A stretch of DNA of 64,000 nucleotides. Origin: Reticulitermes lucifugus (lineage: Eukaryota > Arthropoda > Insecta > Blattodea > Rhinotermitidae). The notes under the pieces were generated by a model, which saw only the letters and a list, made by a program, of their open reading frames with translations, searched no databases and was not told where the DNA came from. A program made the position numbers and the translations under genes. Location: positions 54,054 through 118,053 of the forward strand of contig JAKCWW010000283.1 of assembly GCA_026260175.1 (NCBI GenBank), in the 5' to 3' direction. Shown piece by piece: positions 12,113 to 23,010 of this stretch (the first letter of the stretch is position 1; every line of letters begins with the position of its first letter).

Positions 12113-12404
12113 TAAAAATCAAGGTTTACGGTATCAAATACACTTGTCTTTATAGTAATTTAAATTCCCGTTGAAGCTTCAAAATCATTCAAATGTGGTC
12201 GTGGAGTCGGAAAAGGCTTAGTTTTAAAAAAGAGGGTAGGGAAAGAGAAAGCTCAACATCATTATGACCTTCAGTGTGGTCAACTGCAGGTTCATCTTAT
12301 AAGATAAAGCTTCCCATATTTTTCTTGACTGTCTCACATATCTCTATTTCCTTTTGTTTTGAAATCTGGTAATTGGCCCTTTATTATAATCGAATGTTAC
12401 AGAA

Positions 12405-12482
12405 CGAAGGCTGTGACGCCGTGTAGTTTTAAAGAGTTATAAACTTTTGAGAAAACATACTGCCTCCTTTTTCAGGCGGCAG
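12405..12482. mobile_element. Foldback family B fragment (one arm)
   Basis: GGCTGTGACGCCGTGTAGTT, then GAGAAAACATACTGCCTCC and TTTTTCAGG, match the inner half of a family B left arm. The hammerhead core (minus: CTGAAAA) is decayed. Confidence 0.6.
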
Positions 12483-13676
12483 AATTTTCCTCCAAAATTT
12501 CGTAGTCAATCCATCTACAAAATTATATGACGTCACATTCCATACTACAAAAATTCTCATATACGTCGACATGATAATTTAAGACACACGGATTGAAGTT
12601 CATGGAATTGCTGAGGGCAATATTTTGATTTATAAATTATGAAATAAACGAATCTCTGAGAAATATAGAGCCTACTGGCTCTTTTTGGCCCTTTTCGCAC
12701 ATCATTTGGGGAAAGATGCTCTTAGTCTCGTAATATCTATCATTTCGCATTGAAAAGCGCTTGTCTTATCAGGGGGTTTTTCATGGAATTTTATATTGGG
12801 GATTTTTTTATCAAAATTTGTCTGCACATTCTGATTTTTGTTAAAATCTGACGAAAATAACAGACACTTCGCACGAAGACCCACTTACTTGTATAATATC
12901 TTGTCTTGATTGGTTTTTATAAATGAGACAGACTCTTCTCTGTAGAGTAATAACTGAGGCAGAAGAAAGAGTTCACGATCTGAAAATACGAATCGAGCGT
13001 AACCTATTGTAAACCTCAACATTTACTAAAAAAGTAAATGAAATGCCATATCTCAACCTTTATGAGATATCGATTGAAGTCGATTCTAAATTAGTTTCCA
13101 AGATATGGTGAATGCCTTTGTAAAACGTGGAAATGCACGTTTCAAATCCTCGTGTATATAGTGTCCTTCTTTAACATTGTCATGAATTTAAAATCTAGGG
13201 AAAATAACACAGCAAACGCGCCTGACTTGTTCCGCTCGGCGGACGTTTCCTAACCGGTTATTTATCATCTTCTGTCACAGTAAACAAGTTAACAGCTGTG
13301 GCACAGGCAGCATATATGGTACGTATGTAATAAGTAGATATGCAGCTTACGTAACTTTTGTGATTGGAAAATCTGATCACAAACAAACCTTAAGGTATTT
13401 GGGCATAGATTGAAGGGCGATATTAAAATGAATTTTAAGGAAATAAAGCGTCAAATATTGTGTGAATTTGATTAACTGCGTAAAGTGATGTAAATATTTG
13501 AACACGATAACGAACCTTAGATCCCCCTAAAAATTACAAGGAATTTCTGATTAACAAAACATTAAACCCTGTAAAAGAAAGTTAGTCAGCTATGTAGCTA
13601 GAAGCAGAATTTTTAAGACAACTACATAAGATAGGGCAGTAATAGTCAAGCAATTTACAAAATGTAATTCTTTAGC
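12483..13676. other. No recognisable feature
   Basis: AT-rich, with short chance frames only and no recognised repeat. Confidence 0.55.
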
Positions 13677-13920
13677 GGTGCCGATCCAAGTGGCCGTGCT
13701 GTCTAAGGTGTGGGTCTGCGGCCGTTCGCTTGCTGGAATTGTGGGTTGGAATCCCGCTGGGGGCATGGCCTCTTATGAGTGTTGTGTGTTGTCAGGTAGA
13801 GGTCTCTGCGTCGGGCTGATCACTCGTCCAGAGGAGTCCTACCTTTGTGTCTGTGATATTGAAGCTTCGAGAAGGAGGAGGCTCTGGCCCGCTAGCGGCT
13901 GTTGCCCCATGTTGGGGGGG
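13677..13920 (+). mobile_element. SINE1, nearly full length
   Basis: Box A region CCAAGTGGCCGTGCTGTCTA, box B-like GGGTTGGAATCCC, body GCGTCGGGCTGATCACTCG and 3' CTCTGGCCCGCTAGCGGC. A short deletion follows GAGTCCTACC. It ends in a G-run rather than poly-A. Confidence 0.88.
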
Positions 13921-14111
13921 GTGTATTTATCGGTACGGTACCCTCATGTGCATGTGTTTTTATTAATGAATATTAAGAAGCAATTACGAATTTGAGAGAA
14001 AAGCAAAGCGTATCCGAACAGGTGTGTGTGTGATTTTGTACATGTACAATTGAATCAAATGGCGTCAGTGAGGTACTTGCTCATTAATGACTGCAGCCTC
14101 TGTCTTAGCTC

Positions 14112-14321
14112 TTAAAAAAGTTTGTTCGTAAACGTCAGTAGGTCTCTCTCTTTTTTTGTGGTAGGACCCAAAACTCTCAGTAGAGTTTCCTTTACAACCT
14201 TAGCCATTCTTTTAAAGAAGTCAACGTTCCGATCAGTTAGAAATCGCTTGTTTTGTTTGAGGTATTCTACCAACTTATTTACCTTGAATGGTTCATTTTC
14301 CAGCACTTCGTAACATCTCAC
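14112..14321 (-). CDS. Hypothetical 69-codon frame, possible exon or decayed mobile-element piece
   Basis: I do not recognise the family. The frame encodes a lysine-rich peptide with helix-like spacing: EVLENEPFKVNKLVEYLK, then FLTDRNVDFFKRMAKVVKET, ending TFTNKLF before a stop. Composition is more protein-like than most frames here. Upstream on the same strand lie a T-rich run and two AG sites (AATTAG, ATATAG) that could act as a splice acceptor. AAG|GTAAAT inside the frame resembles a splice donor. The frame is open for a few codons before the Met, so the start is uncertain. The complementary strand is open over nearly the same span, which weakens the case. Confidence 0.25.
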   Translation of the reverse strand: MRCYEVLENEPFKVNKLVEYLKQNKRFLTDRNVDFFKRMAKVVKETLLRVLGPTTKKERDLLTFTNKLF

Positions 14322-14934
14322 ACAATGCTATATTCTTTCATTATCACTAATTATTGAAGCAAAAAAAAAGAATACTTTTCTTCCACTTTTTAAATTACAT
14401 GTCTTTTGTTTATTTGTCTCGCCATATTTCCGTTACACATCAGGTAAACACGTCACGCAAATACCACAGCGATATTTAGGCATGAATGCGCTCACAAGCA
14501 GCAAGATATTGAACCGGTATGTTCAAGCAAAGTAAAAGAAGTTAGGAAATATCAGCAGAGCTTAACACTTTCGCCGCATTCGCTCTGTTATTTTGCCTAG
14601 ATGTTAAGTTCGTGAATATTTAAAAAAAAACAAACATAAACTACAAGCTTTCTTTGTATTTAACAATGGGCTTCAAATCGATGATTATCGAGACATCGTA
14701 AGCGGAAGTACTTGAGTTCGATATTGCTTAAACTTTGACACTTGAAGTTTACAATCGATCACATATCAGCGCGTACCGCACAGAGACATAGTCTGTCCCA
14801 GTTACGATTCTCCGTAATCATTACGAGAGATCATTTGTGGATCTGTTATACAAAATGTACAATTTATTCGCTGAGTAACTAATTAAATCCCTAGAACAGA
14901 ACCATTTTACAGGCTCATAAGTTTGATAAGCAAG

Positions 14935-15130
14935 TCAGTAATTCTCTCGTATTTTATGGAACCCGAAATTTCATTTACTGTGTTCACAAGATCCCGCCAC
15001 GTGTCCCTATTCCGAGACATATCAATCCATTCCACGCACTTCCACTCTATTTCTTTAAAATTCACTTTAATATTATCTTACAATCTAAGTCTAGTTCTTC
15101 CAAGTTGTCTGTCTCGTTCAGGCTTTTCTA
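14935..15130 (-). pseudogene. LINE ORF2 C-terminal fragment (TTAG-tailed family)
   Basis: The minus strand translates, with stops, to pieces of the C-terminal tail of a non-LTR retrotransposon polyprotein. DRQLGRTRLRL corresponds to the G-R-P-R-x-R-W region, and NIKVNFKEI, EWIDMSRNRDTWRDLVNTV correspond to the D-W-I-D-L-A-Q-D-R-D-x-W-R block. The same block recurs at 35.8, 39.9, 48.4 and 59.8 kb. It is 5'-truncated with in-frame stops and is not functional. Confidence 0.8.
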
Positions 15131-16112
15131 CCGAAACCCTGCATGCATTACACTTGAGTAAGTGCAGCCACATAATGTTTATGTTACAGCTTGATTGCAC
15201 GTGTGATACGTGCAGAGGCTGCAGTGGTGTGTGACGCTTCGCCTTGCAGCTCTCCCTCCTTCGGACGATAAGACACAAAGTAGGGGAAGTCACTAAGCAA
15301 AAACAGCATGTGTAAATGCATTATCGATGCTGCCTAAACTTTTTACTTTACGGGCTTTTCTTTTACCACTTAACGTTCAATTATAAACAAATTAATTTTC
15401 TGTGATATAAGTCGTGCTATTCGCGAAAAAGTCCTTCGCGGCCCCCCTTTTGGATAGCGACCTGAACGTTTAAGTTCACAGGTCTATAGCATTATATGCC
15501 TGTCTATAACCTCCCTATGTATAACACCCTTTGTGTGTGTGAGTCATACCTTGCTGTGAGTCACACCACGGTTGTGATGGTTATTCGGTTGCCGTGTGAT
15601 CTGCGAGGTACGACTTGAGGCTGAGGAGAGGTGTGTATGTTGTAGCGAAATAAAGAATTTTGGTGGGCATTAGTAAATGGAGGGTAGTGCAGTCCATATC
15701 TGCGGAACCTTTTATATGGTGCGGGAAACTTGGGAAAAATTTGGTCTGCCTGCGGGCAACATGAAATTCAACGCACAGAATGAAGAATGAATAAGTATAA
15801 TTACATGTATAACTTTACCTGTGTATTTTTCTATGCATCATGTGTGCAATAAAATAAACTGAGAATAATAGGAAAGTTTATAAAAAATGCAATTAGACTA
15901 GGGTGTCTCTATTTTTAGCAAATTTTTAGAAAATAAATTAGCAATATAATGTATGATTCGATAAACAAACAGCTCATAAATTTTCAAAATCCCTTCGACT
16001 TGCTCTTTTGCCTTACCTGGAAAAAGAGCTAAAAGAGGTTTTCTCATTTAAATTTCTCCGCGAGCAACATAACATTGTGTCGCGGGCAAAATGTTTTCCA
16101 CTAGCTACGGGT
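15131..16112. other. No recognisable feature
   Basis: AT-rich. Only short frames. Confidence 0.55.
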
Positions 16113-16400
16113 TGGGCGTGCGTGGCGTAGTCGGTATAGCGACTCGATACTCTCTGGTCGGTTCGAGGTTCTAACTAGGGTGGAGGCGACATTTACCGGA
16201 CCTATCCATACCAGTCCCGAGGCCCACCCGGCCTCCTGTGTAATGAGTACAGAGTCTCTTTTCCGGGGGTAAAGCGGCCAGAACTTGGTGCTGACTACCC
16301 GCTTCTAGGGTCGGGGTCAGTATAGGTGGAACTATACCTCTACCTCCCCTCAGTGCCTGTTTGGCATGTAATGGGACAGCCTACTTTTCATTAGTAGAAA
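16113..16400 (+). mobile_element. SINE2, full length
   Basis: GGCGTGCGTGGCGTAGTCGG and TATAGCGACTCG cover box A. GGTCGGTTCGAGGTTCTAAC is a diverged box B. The body has CCCGAGGCCCACCCGGCC and GGGGTAAAGCGGCCAGAAC, and the 3' part has CTATACCTCTACCTCCCCTC. Order and spacing agree with other SINE2 copies. Confidence 0.88.
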
Positions 16401-17039
16401 TAGAAATTTAGGATGCATTGTATTCAGGGATGTCACTTGAATCAGACTCATCAAACCCTTGGGATTTATATGACGTGTATCTCCTAAGTGGTACAGCATT
16501 GAAGTTGGTGTGAGCGGTGACTCTAGTGACAGTGAAGACTTTTGGAACGATTGAAAAAGGAAATTAACGTCAATAAAACTGTAAAAATCACAGCGTAAGC
16601 CAAAAGATAAAATTTAAAGCTATGGCAAAATGTCAGGATGTGCAGGTATTGGTTTGCTTAGAGAAGACGAAAAGAGACAGAGTAGAGATTTCAGAACTGT
16701 TTCAGTATGTTTAAGAAAGACGTGGGAAATAGCAGTGAACTGTATGAACTGAGTATTCTTCACTGCGGCACTGTCTACCTTTATGAAGACCCAGAGCAGA
16801 ATTTCTACATCACGTTACGGACGCAATGAAAAAGTAAATTATAAACCATTCCGTTACTCTTCACCCGTTTTTTTTAGCTTTGAGAGAAGTAGGCCTATAA
16901 TTCTTTTTCTATTCCCATCGCCTATGTGAGAATATTATGCGCTGGTAGTTTACATTCGAACAGTTATAAAGTTTCATGACGACAGTATCGTATGTTACAC
17001 ACAACAAAATCTCTCTCCTCTGTGAAGAGAGAGAGTGTG

Positions 17040-17330
17040 GGGGCAGCACCAGTTCGGTTTCGAACCTGTTCAAACATCCCTCCGGCAAGTCGGATCGGAT
17101 CGGATCGGTTTTATTTCGGCTGAATCCTCAATCGGCCTGTGGAATTCCTGACGTCGAGGCCCATGCGGGCTCATGACCAGATGAGGGCGTACAGCAGCGC
17201 CGACATTTGCTGCTTCGTCTTGTTGCCTGTTATCAATGAAGACGAGGGGTCTGCCTGGTGGAGACAGTGCTAAATGCCGCTGCACATCCAGTGGAGTCAA
17301 TCCTCCTCGTTGTCACGACAACGCGATACA
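17040..17330. other. CpG-rich patch with GGATC pentamer run
   Basis: CpG density is much higher than in flanking DNA. It includes a short TCGGA tandem (about 17089-17108, nearly four units). Both strands have open frames (66 and 76 codons) that I do not recognise. It could be an exon, a promoter region or a GC-rich repeat; nothing in the sequence settles which. Confidence 0.4.
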
Positions 17331-20300
17331 CGGCTTTCATTATGATATCGATATTTTGCACGGAAAATGTGATTATTATGTTTTTCACCGTCCTCCAAAA
17401 AAAAACAGGATCCTAGTTGCATATACTCGTATAGACGTAGTTAGTTAATAGGTTGTCAGTTATTGAAGGGTTTTCTAAAGGTCCCACTTCAAGACAGAAA
17501 TCCCTCGATTCAGGGAAATTGTCTTCTGCTCATGATATCAGGCATCGCACGATGTCCTACAATTAGTATTATGTCAGTATCCTGGATCCCTGCAAACGTT
17601 GCTGGCCAAAGAACCTTGTTAGAATATTTATATCTCACGTCCGAACTACCCCAAAGAGCAGAACCGTCCATTATCAGCTTTTCGGAACCGCTAATTTAAT
17701 ATAAGTTTATATTTAATTACCCTCATCCAGCCACCTTCATCCGCAACTTGAGGACGTGTTATGGTGCGAATTTACTTCCTGTTTGATACGGACATGACAT
17801 TTTTTCTCTGACACTTAAGAAAACGTAACTTGAAGGCGAAGAGTCAAGTATTCGGGGATGTGACGCTATGTCGTTGCATTAGTTGTTGCCGGCATTTTAA
17901 AGTATCATACTGCCTTCACATTTAGTGCCAAGCAGTCCCAGCAAACGACATAGCATAACTTTCCAGAAGACTTGGCACTTCTGGAACACAGCTGTGATAA
18001 CCTTACACCTTACCGTAATTTGAGGAAACTTGACCATAAAGGACATATTAGGCTTTATTGTTAACTACAATATTGTTTGAGCAGTTAAATTATTGGGGAT
18101 GTAATGAGTAGGACACATAGCACGAATTTGGAGTTGAAAAGTGTGTACAAAAGTTTGGCTGAAAGACCTTTAACACCTTGGCACTCTTTGGTCACAAATG
18201 CATAGATGGAGTTTATTTTTAACCGCTTACAGCCCAATGTACTACCAACTTTAACGTTCTGCCCACACAGTGTGTTAGTGTTTTTTACGAATCTTTGAAG
18301 AACAGCGATTATGTCCCTCCACATATTTGATTTTTGTGACCGAGACGGATTCTTTAGATTTACGATAAATCCAATCAAAACAATAAATGTATTCTACTAT
18401 TTTAAACTACATTTTTCAGCCTAAATGGTCACCATGAGTCTGAAAACAAGAGTAAAAAAATATATCTACATTTTATATGGAATTGAGAACTCAAAACCTC
18501 GCAATCTCTATTGTTTTGTTGGTTTATATGACATGGGAAGACCATCCTTGGGAATATAATTTGTATAACTGTGTTCATAGCTGTAAAAAGACTGGATTAA
18601 GAATATGTCATTATAAAATAAATTATAATGATAGAATGTAAAACCAGTAGAAGTGTAAGTAATTCTTCAGAAGACGGTTTGTGTAATTTTATAATGATCT
18701 GGCGAATTGAATGTGAAAGTTTCTCGGAAGATATGGCGTTTAAGTGAAACATTCTTGTTTTGACATTCTACATGACGTGTTTTGCAGATTTCAAATATTT
18801 CCACAGCTTTTCACTATTATTTTTAAAGTGATTCCTTTGCACTATTTATTCAGTTGGTTCTTGTATACCTACAGAATTGTTATTATTAGGTACACTTGTA
18901 CGACATGTTGTAGAGAGTATGGCACGTCTTAGCTTGTCGGTATCTGAAAGCCTGTTTACTGTGCGGTTCGGACAGAATTTGTGTATGCAAGTGGTGTTTA
19001 TGTTAGTCTTTAAGAGTTTAAAACGTATCTTAGACACAGTTTAAGGGTGTTCTTTGTGAACACGGCAATGAACCCTCTATTTCTACAAAAGTAGAACTTT
19101 TTTTATTGGCTAGCTTAATGACTGTACCCTTTTAAAAAACATTATGCCCTGTAGTACCATATTTCTTAAGAACAAGAGAAATGCCGAGTTTCAGCAACAA
19201 GTAACTTATTTTTCTAGCGACACATATCCAGACATTTATGCATATTATAGGGTCTTGTAAATGCCTAGCGGAAAAACTGGGCCAGTTATTTATTCCCGAT
19301 CGGCAGACACACAAAACACCGACAGCTACACTAGTTTTACAGGAGGGTCTGTATCGTTGTAATTAAAAGCTTGTATGAATCGCGAGTTTGCAAGAAGGGA
19401 GTAAGGGGCTACAGTGTTTGTGACCTTGCAGCTGTGTACTCAAAAGAACTTTTAATAAAACACATGAACCTTGAAAAACATGAAAAGTTTAAAATATTCT
19501 GTGTATTAAAAGTGTTTTATGTATACAAATATATACTATTGCAATGTTGACAAGAGTTTATCCCAAATACAGTCAATGTTGTTTTTTGGTAGCTCACCAA
19601 ACAGCTTTGTACATGTCGTAAATTCAAGAGAGGAGAGTCCTTAGATGGGAATATAATAATAATTCAATTCAATTCAATTCAATAATAATAATAATATTCT
19701 AATAATAATAATAGTGTAATTTATGTTTCTCATAGCTGAGTATTTATTTATTTATTTGTCGACATATTTGTATATTATTTATTTCGGCAGCGTGTCAGAA
19801 ATAGCAGAAAACATTCAAATCCAGCAGTTCTGTCTTTAACTTATCTACATGTGTTTTGAAATTAAACACCGCCTCGATTTACCTGTTATCTCAACTTTGT
19901 CTTCTGAAGCTAAAAGCCCAATACAATCAAAACCTCAGTAGCTTTTACATATTTTCCTTGCTACTGTTTTTGTCTTGCTGTAATTTAAAATGACGTTGCC
20001 TACGGCGACGAAACGACGCACGAAACTCGAGTGGCAGACAACAACGATATAACAAGGCGGTCTTTCCCTTAACATGCAAGAATAAACCCTTTAAACCTTA
20101 GCGGTTATTATATGTGCCACCAGATTGTCTACATTTTTTCTCCAAAAGTGTCATTATGTATTTCGTTACGGTCTCCCAATAAACAACTAATATTTCTTTA
20201 AACAGCATTAAACGGTCTTCCTTGTAATGGAGATAAAGTGTTTTCTTTAATGTGGAAACTGAATTTTTAAATACTATTTGGACGAGTTTAAGGCTTTAAG

Positions 20301-20400
20301 GCCTTAAAAGTATCGGATACTGGAGGTGTAGATTTTGGTGTTTCTTGATGTCGCATCAGCGATTCTCCAGTAACTACAGATGTGAGGACTCATTGCAAAA
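17331..20400. other. No gene recognised; simple repeats
   Basis: AT-rich. About 19651-19713 holds mixed AAT and AATTC tandem units. No gene-like frame or known repeat otherwise. Confidence 0.55.
19651..19713. repeat. Compound microsatellite (AAT)n-(AATTC)n-(AAT)n
   Basis: Four AATTC units are flanked by ATA/AAT runs. Confidence 0.9.
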
Positions 20401-20748
20401 GATTGTTGTCTTTGGGGGTTTTACACCGTGTAGTGTGCCTTGTTTGTTCTGATGTTTCGGAGGAAATTACTGTCTTCATTTGCAGGGTGACTGAAGTTTT
20501 TCAAATGGATACTGAAGTAAAGGATTGGGAAAAAATATGACGGTTATGTGTAGGAAATGTTTAGGGAATTTGTCCAGTCACAGGTTATGAAGTCGAAGGA
20601 AATACGCTAATAATGCAGGAAGGTTTGAGGGAGTTTGGCCAATCACAGCGCATGGAGTTACCCTGAAGAAGGAGGTAGTACATTTCTCCGAAATATCGGA
20701 ACAAACGAAGCACAGTACACAATGTAAAAACCCTAAAGACAACCATCG
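20401..20748. mobile_element. Foldback element, family B (two arms)
   Basis: The left arm (GTTGTCTTTGGGGGTTTTAC, through CTGATGTTTCGGAGG to TTTGCAGGGT) is mirrored by the right arm (ACCCTGAAGAAGGAGG, CTCCGAAATATCGGAAC, AAACCCTAAAGACAACC). Arms of about 95 bases flank an unrelated 140-base centre. The left core (minus) reads CTGCAAA and is broken; the right core is intact. Confidence 0.82.
20657..20700 (+). ncRNA. Hammerhead-like ribozyme motif (right arm, family B)
   Basis: CTGAAGA (20663-20669), one unpaired A, a five-base stem II (GGAGG/TCTCC, with one non-canonical pair), GAAA (20690-20693), then TATC, with predicted cleavage after C. Stem I has CC/GG next to the core and is weak beyond it. 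Core residues are intact, but the usual C after GAAA has become T. Confidence 0.5.
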
Positions 20749-21129
20749 CTTGTAAAACATCTGCTGTCAAAAAATATGAACCTAGGACACTATTGCTGGC
20801 AAATATTTTAGTATGATTATGCATTGTAGGCAGTAGTCAAAAGTAGGCAGGTATGGTTTATTGTAGAACATACATCAGCAGTCACATGGGGAAACTGTGG
20901 GTAATCACGACAAACTCTAAGCAGATTTGCCGGCATCACGGCTGGGACTTGTACCTCACACATCCCTAGTGCAAATTGTCTGGGTTAACGCTGCGCTAAC
21001 CTGTTCATTTATTAATTTAATCGGTATAATAATACACGGAGAAGAATATAAATTATGAAGCTTCTTTTTATGCAATTTTCAATACGTTTCCTCCTTTTTA
21101 TGGTACTCTAAAACTTCATTGCCTCGAAA

Positions 21130-21178
21130 AATGAGGCGGCCTAGGCCCCCAAGGGGCTTTCGAGCCATTAAAAAAAAA
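21130..21178 (+). mobile_element. SINE1 3'-end fragment
   Basis: AATGAGGCGGCCTAGGCCCC, then CAAGGGGCTTTCGAGCCATT and poly-A, match the 3' terminus of the antisense SINE1 at 10.75 kb almost base for base. The rest of the SINE is absent. Confidence 0.85.
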
Positions 21179-21239
21179 GCTTTATTACTCTTCTCTCATG
21201 AAATCGAAATTCTGAGACAGCCGAAATTATCGCCCACCC

Positions 21240-21345
21240 CCACCCCATCTTCATACCATACTAGTTTTTCAATGTCCACTTTAATATCATCACTCCATCT
21301 ACGGCTACCTATCCCCTTCAAATCATGTCACCAAAAACGTGCATG
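21240..21345 (-). pseudogene. Possible LINE C-terminal scrap
   Basis: The minus strand gives FEGDR, then MEW and YKVDIEKLVWYED in one frame with stops. This is weakly like the W-x-D-D-I-K-x-D segment of the LINE tails elsewhere in the window. It is short and uncertain. Confidence 0.35.
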
Positions 21346-21346
21346 T

Positions 21347-21760
21347 TCATGAGATTGTATGGAAATATACAGCTTGAAGCACCATATTTAAAACCAAACT
21401 GAGGCTTTCCTCAGTCTGTCTTACGACAGGTCCGTAGCCTCTTCCAAAGCGAGTTCTCCATAGAGTGCAATCTAGTGCTCCCTCTTTCAATTTCTCATAT
21501 CCTCTCTTTTCCTTAAGCTCATCCAGTAGATGCTTACGTCTTCTTCCTCTTCTTACCGTCACTTCTATCCTTCCTTTTATCTTTCCTTCAATCACATGTT
21601 TTAGAAGGCAGTTTCTACGCAAGATGTGACTAATCCAGTTGGCCTTCCTTCTTTTCATTGTATGTAGGATATTCTTCCCCACCTTAACTCTATGTAATAC
21701 TTCATTTCTCACACGATCGGTCCAACTGATCTTCTCCATCCACCTCCAGAACCACATTTC
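21347..21760 (-). pseudogene. LINE reverse-transcriptase C-terminal fragment, 136 codons open
   Basis: This is the longest gap-free open frame in the window. It encodes the C-terminal tail of a non-LTR retrotransposon polyprotein, downstream of the catalytic domain. Pieces visible in order: KISWTDRVRNEVLHRVKVGK, then ANWISHILRRNCLLKHVIEG (the W-x-x-H-x-x-R box), RRGRRRKHLLDELKEK, and LWRTRFGRGYGPVVRQ. It has a real stop. The N-terminal domains (endonuclease, RT catalytic YxDD) are missing, so this is a 5'-truncated copy. Unlike other LINE scraps here it has no internal stop, so it is relatively young. It differs from the TTAG-tailed family. I have not searched for its closest relative. Confidence 0.82.
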
Positions 21761-22084
21761 AGAACATTCCAGGTAAATTGTATAAATATTAATACAAACT
21801 TTATATCTTTATGTAACGTAGGCCTATACCCTCTTATTTTACCAAATGTCGCATCCTGTTCTATTTATTTAAAACTCCATTTGTTTTCAGGAGACTTTAA
21901 ACCGTTTTATAATCCGCATTTAACACCGAAACACAGTGACTTCAAAGTGGCTGTTAAAGAGTCTTTAGCGTAGGATGCGTGACATTTAAACTCACGTAGA
22001 GAAAACTTTTCTTTTGGGCAAGGAAATATAAAAGGTGTTAAGTGATAAAGAAATTGGACTTCTAAGGTTTCTGAATACAGTGCG

Positions 22085-22190
22085 TAATCAAGGTTACAGT
22101 CTTCTGTGTTGTGACGGCGTATGGTTAGTCCTTGTCTAGCAACGTTCTTGAGAAACATGCTGCTTCCATCTTCAGGTTATCAGTTTCTTT
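22085..22190. mobile_element. Foldback family B fragment (left arm)
   Basis: AAGGTTACAGTCTTCTGTG, GTGACGGCGTATGGTTAGTC and ACATGCTGCTTCCATCTTCA follow the family B arm order. CTGAAGA is kept on the minus strand, but the GAAAC box is disrupted. Confidence 0.65.
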
Positions 22191-22440
22191 TATCCGGAAG
22201 ATTGAGGCGCCATGTTCTTCTGTAACTTACACGTGTACATATCAGCCACAAGATGTCACATCACAAAAGTTCGCATTTGTCATATAAATGTCTAATAAAT
22301 TAAGTATTTACTGTGGTTTCTTATTTTGAGGGAGGAATGTAAATTGTAGGTATTCGAATGCAGGGTTAGTAATAAAATATTTGAAAGTACTAACAATTAA
22401 GCTCCGATTAGTGGCCGCTTGGTCTAAGGCGTGTGCTGTG

Positions 22441-22810
22441 AGGGTTGTTCAAGAAACAAGTGTTGAATGCGTATGTTTTGGGTTCTTTATTTTCAGCTCT
22501 AACAAAAACAGCTATCTCACTGCTTTTCTACATATTTCCCGCCACAACTGAGTGATTTATCTTGTAGTAAGTCCAGATTATCTAATTCATGAATATAGAA
22601 TTCCTTATTTTGTGTTATCAGACATCGCGTCGCAACTGTTTCCACCTCGCAATCATCTTTAAATTTGTTGCCGACAATTTTACTTCAGCGTCGTGAACAG
22701 ATGACAATCGCTCGGCGACGAATTCCCCTGATGTAATCACAATCGGTGCCGGTTCTTTAATTACGAAATTATATGCCATTTAAACTTATTTTATCACTGA
22801 CCTGAAATAT
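22441..22810 (-). mobile_element. Mariner-like DNA transposon remnant inside SINE1
   Basis: Foreign DNA between two halves of a SINE1. On the minus strand it contains a transposase C-terminus (separate entry) and ends at 22441 with GTTTCTTGAACAACCCT, which looks like a mariner terminal repeat. The other end is not recognisable, so the copy is truncated. Confidence 0.65.
22517..22722 (-). pseudogene. Mariner-like transposase, C-terminal fragment
   Basis: Read on the minus strand with one frameshift and stops. DCHLFTTLK corresponds to the S-D-Y-H-L-F-x-x-L-K motif around the third catalytic Asp in mariner transposases. DDCEVETV and NKEFYIHELDNL follow, then the ending KSLSCGGKYVEKQ before a stop, which matches the usual K-C-(I/L)-x-x-x-G-x-Y-V-E-K terminus. 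Only about the last 70 residues remain and catalytic Asp 1 and 2 are absent, so it is dead. Confidence 0.7.
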
Positions 22811-23010
22811 TTAGCGTGGGTTTGATTCTGACTCGAAGCATGATTTTTGCATTTCTTTCCTGTGTTTTGTTGTCGTGTATACTGTGGAGGCTTGTGCCTG
22901 GTAGATACCTCGTTCAAGGAATCTTACCAGTGTGAATGAGTGTGATTCAGAAAATCAGTAATCTGGAGACCCTGGATCGAATCGGCCGGTATTGCCACAG
23001 AGATAAACAT

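Larger units (their letters stand above)
22400..23010 (+). mobile_element. SINE1 split by a mariner-like fragment
   Basis: Box A region TTAGTGGCCGCTTGGTCTAA at about 22409-22428 is separated by some 370 bases from the rest of the SINE. The remainder resumes near 22811 with GCGTGGGTTTGATTCTGAC (box B region), then TCAAGGAATCTTACCAGTGT and GAGACCCTGGATCG. The split falls between the two internal promoter boxes. Confidence 0.7.

Noticed and set aside
20000-20045. GACGAAACGACGCACGAAACTCG as another hammerhead core
   Set aside because: GAAAC boxes are present but there is no CTGANGA upstream at suitable spacing and no stem II.
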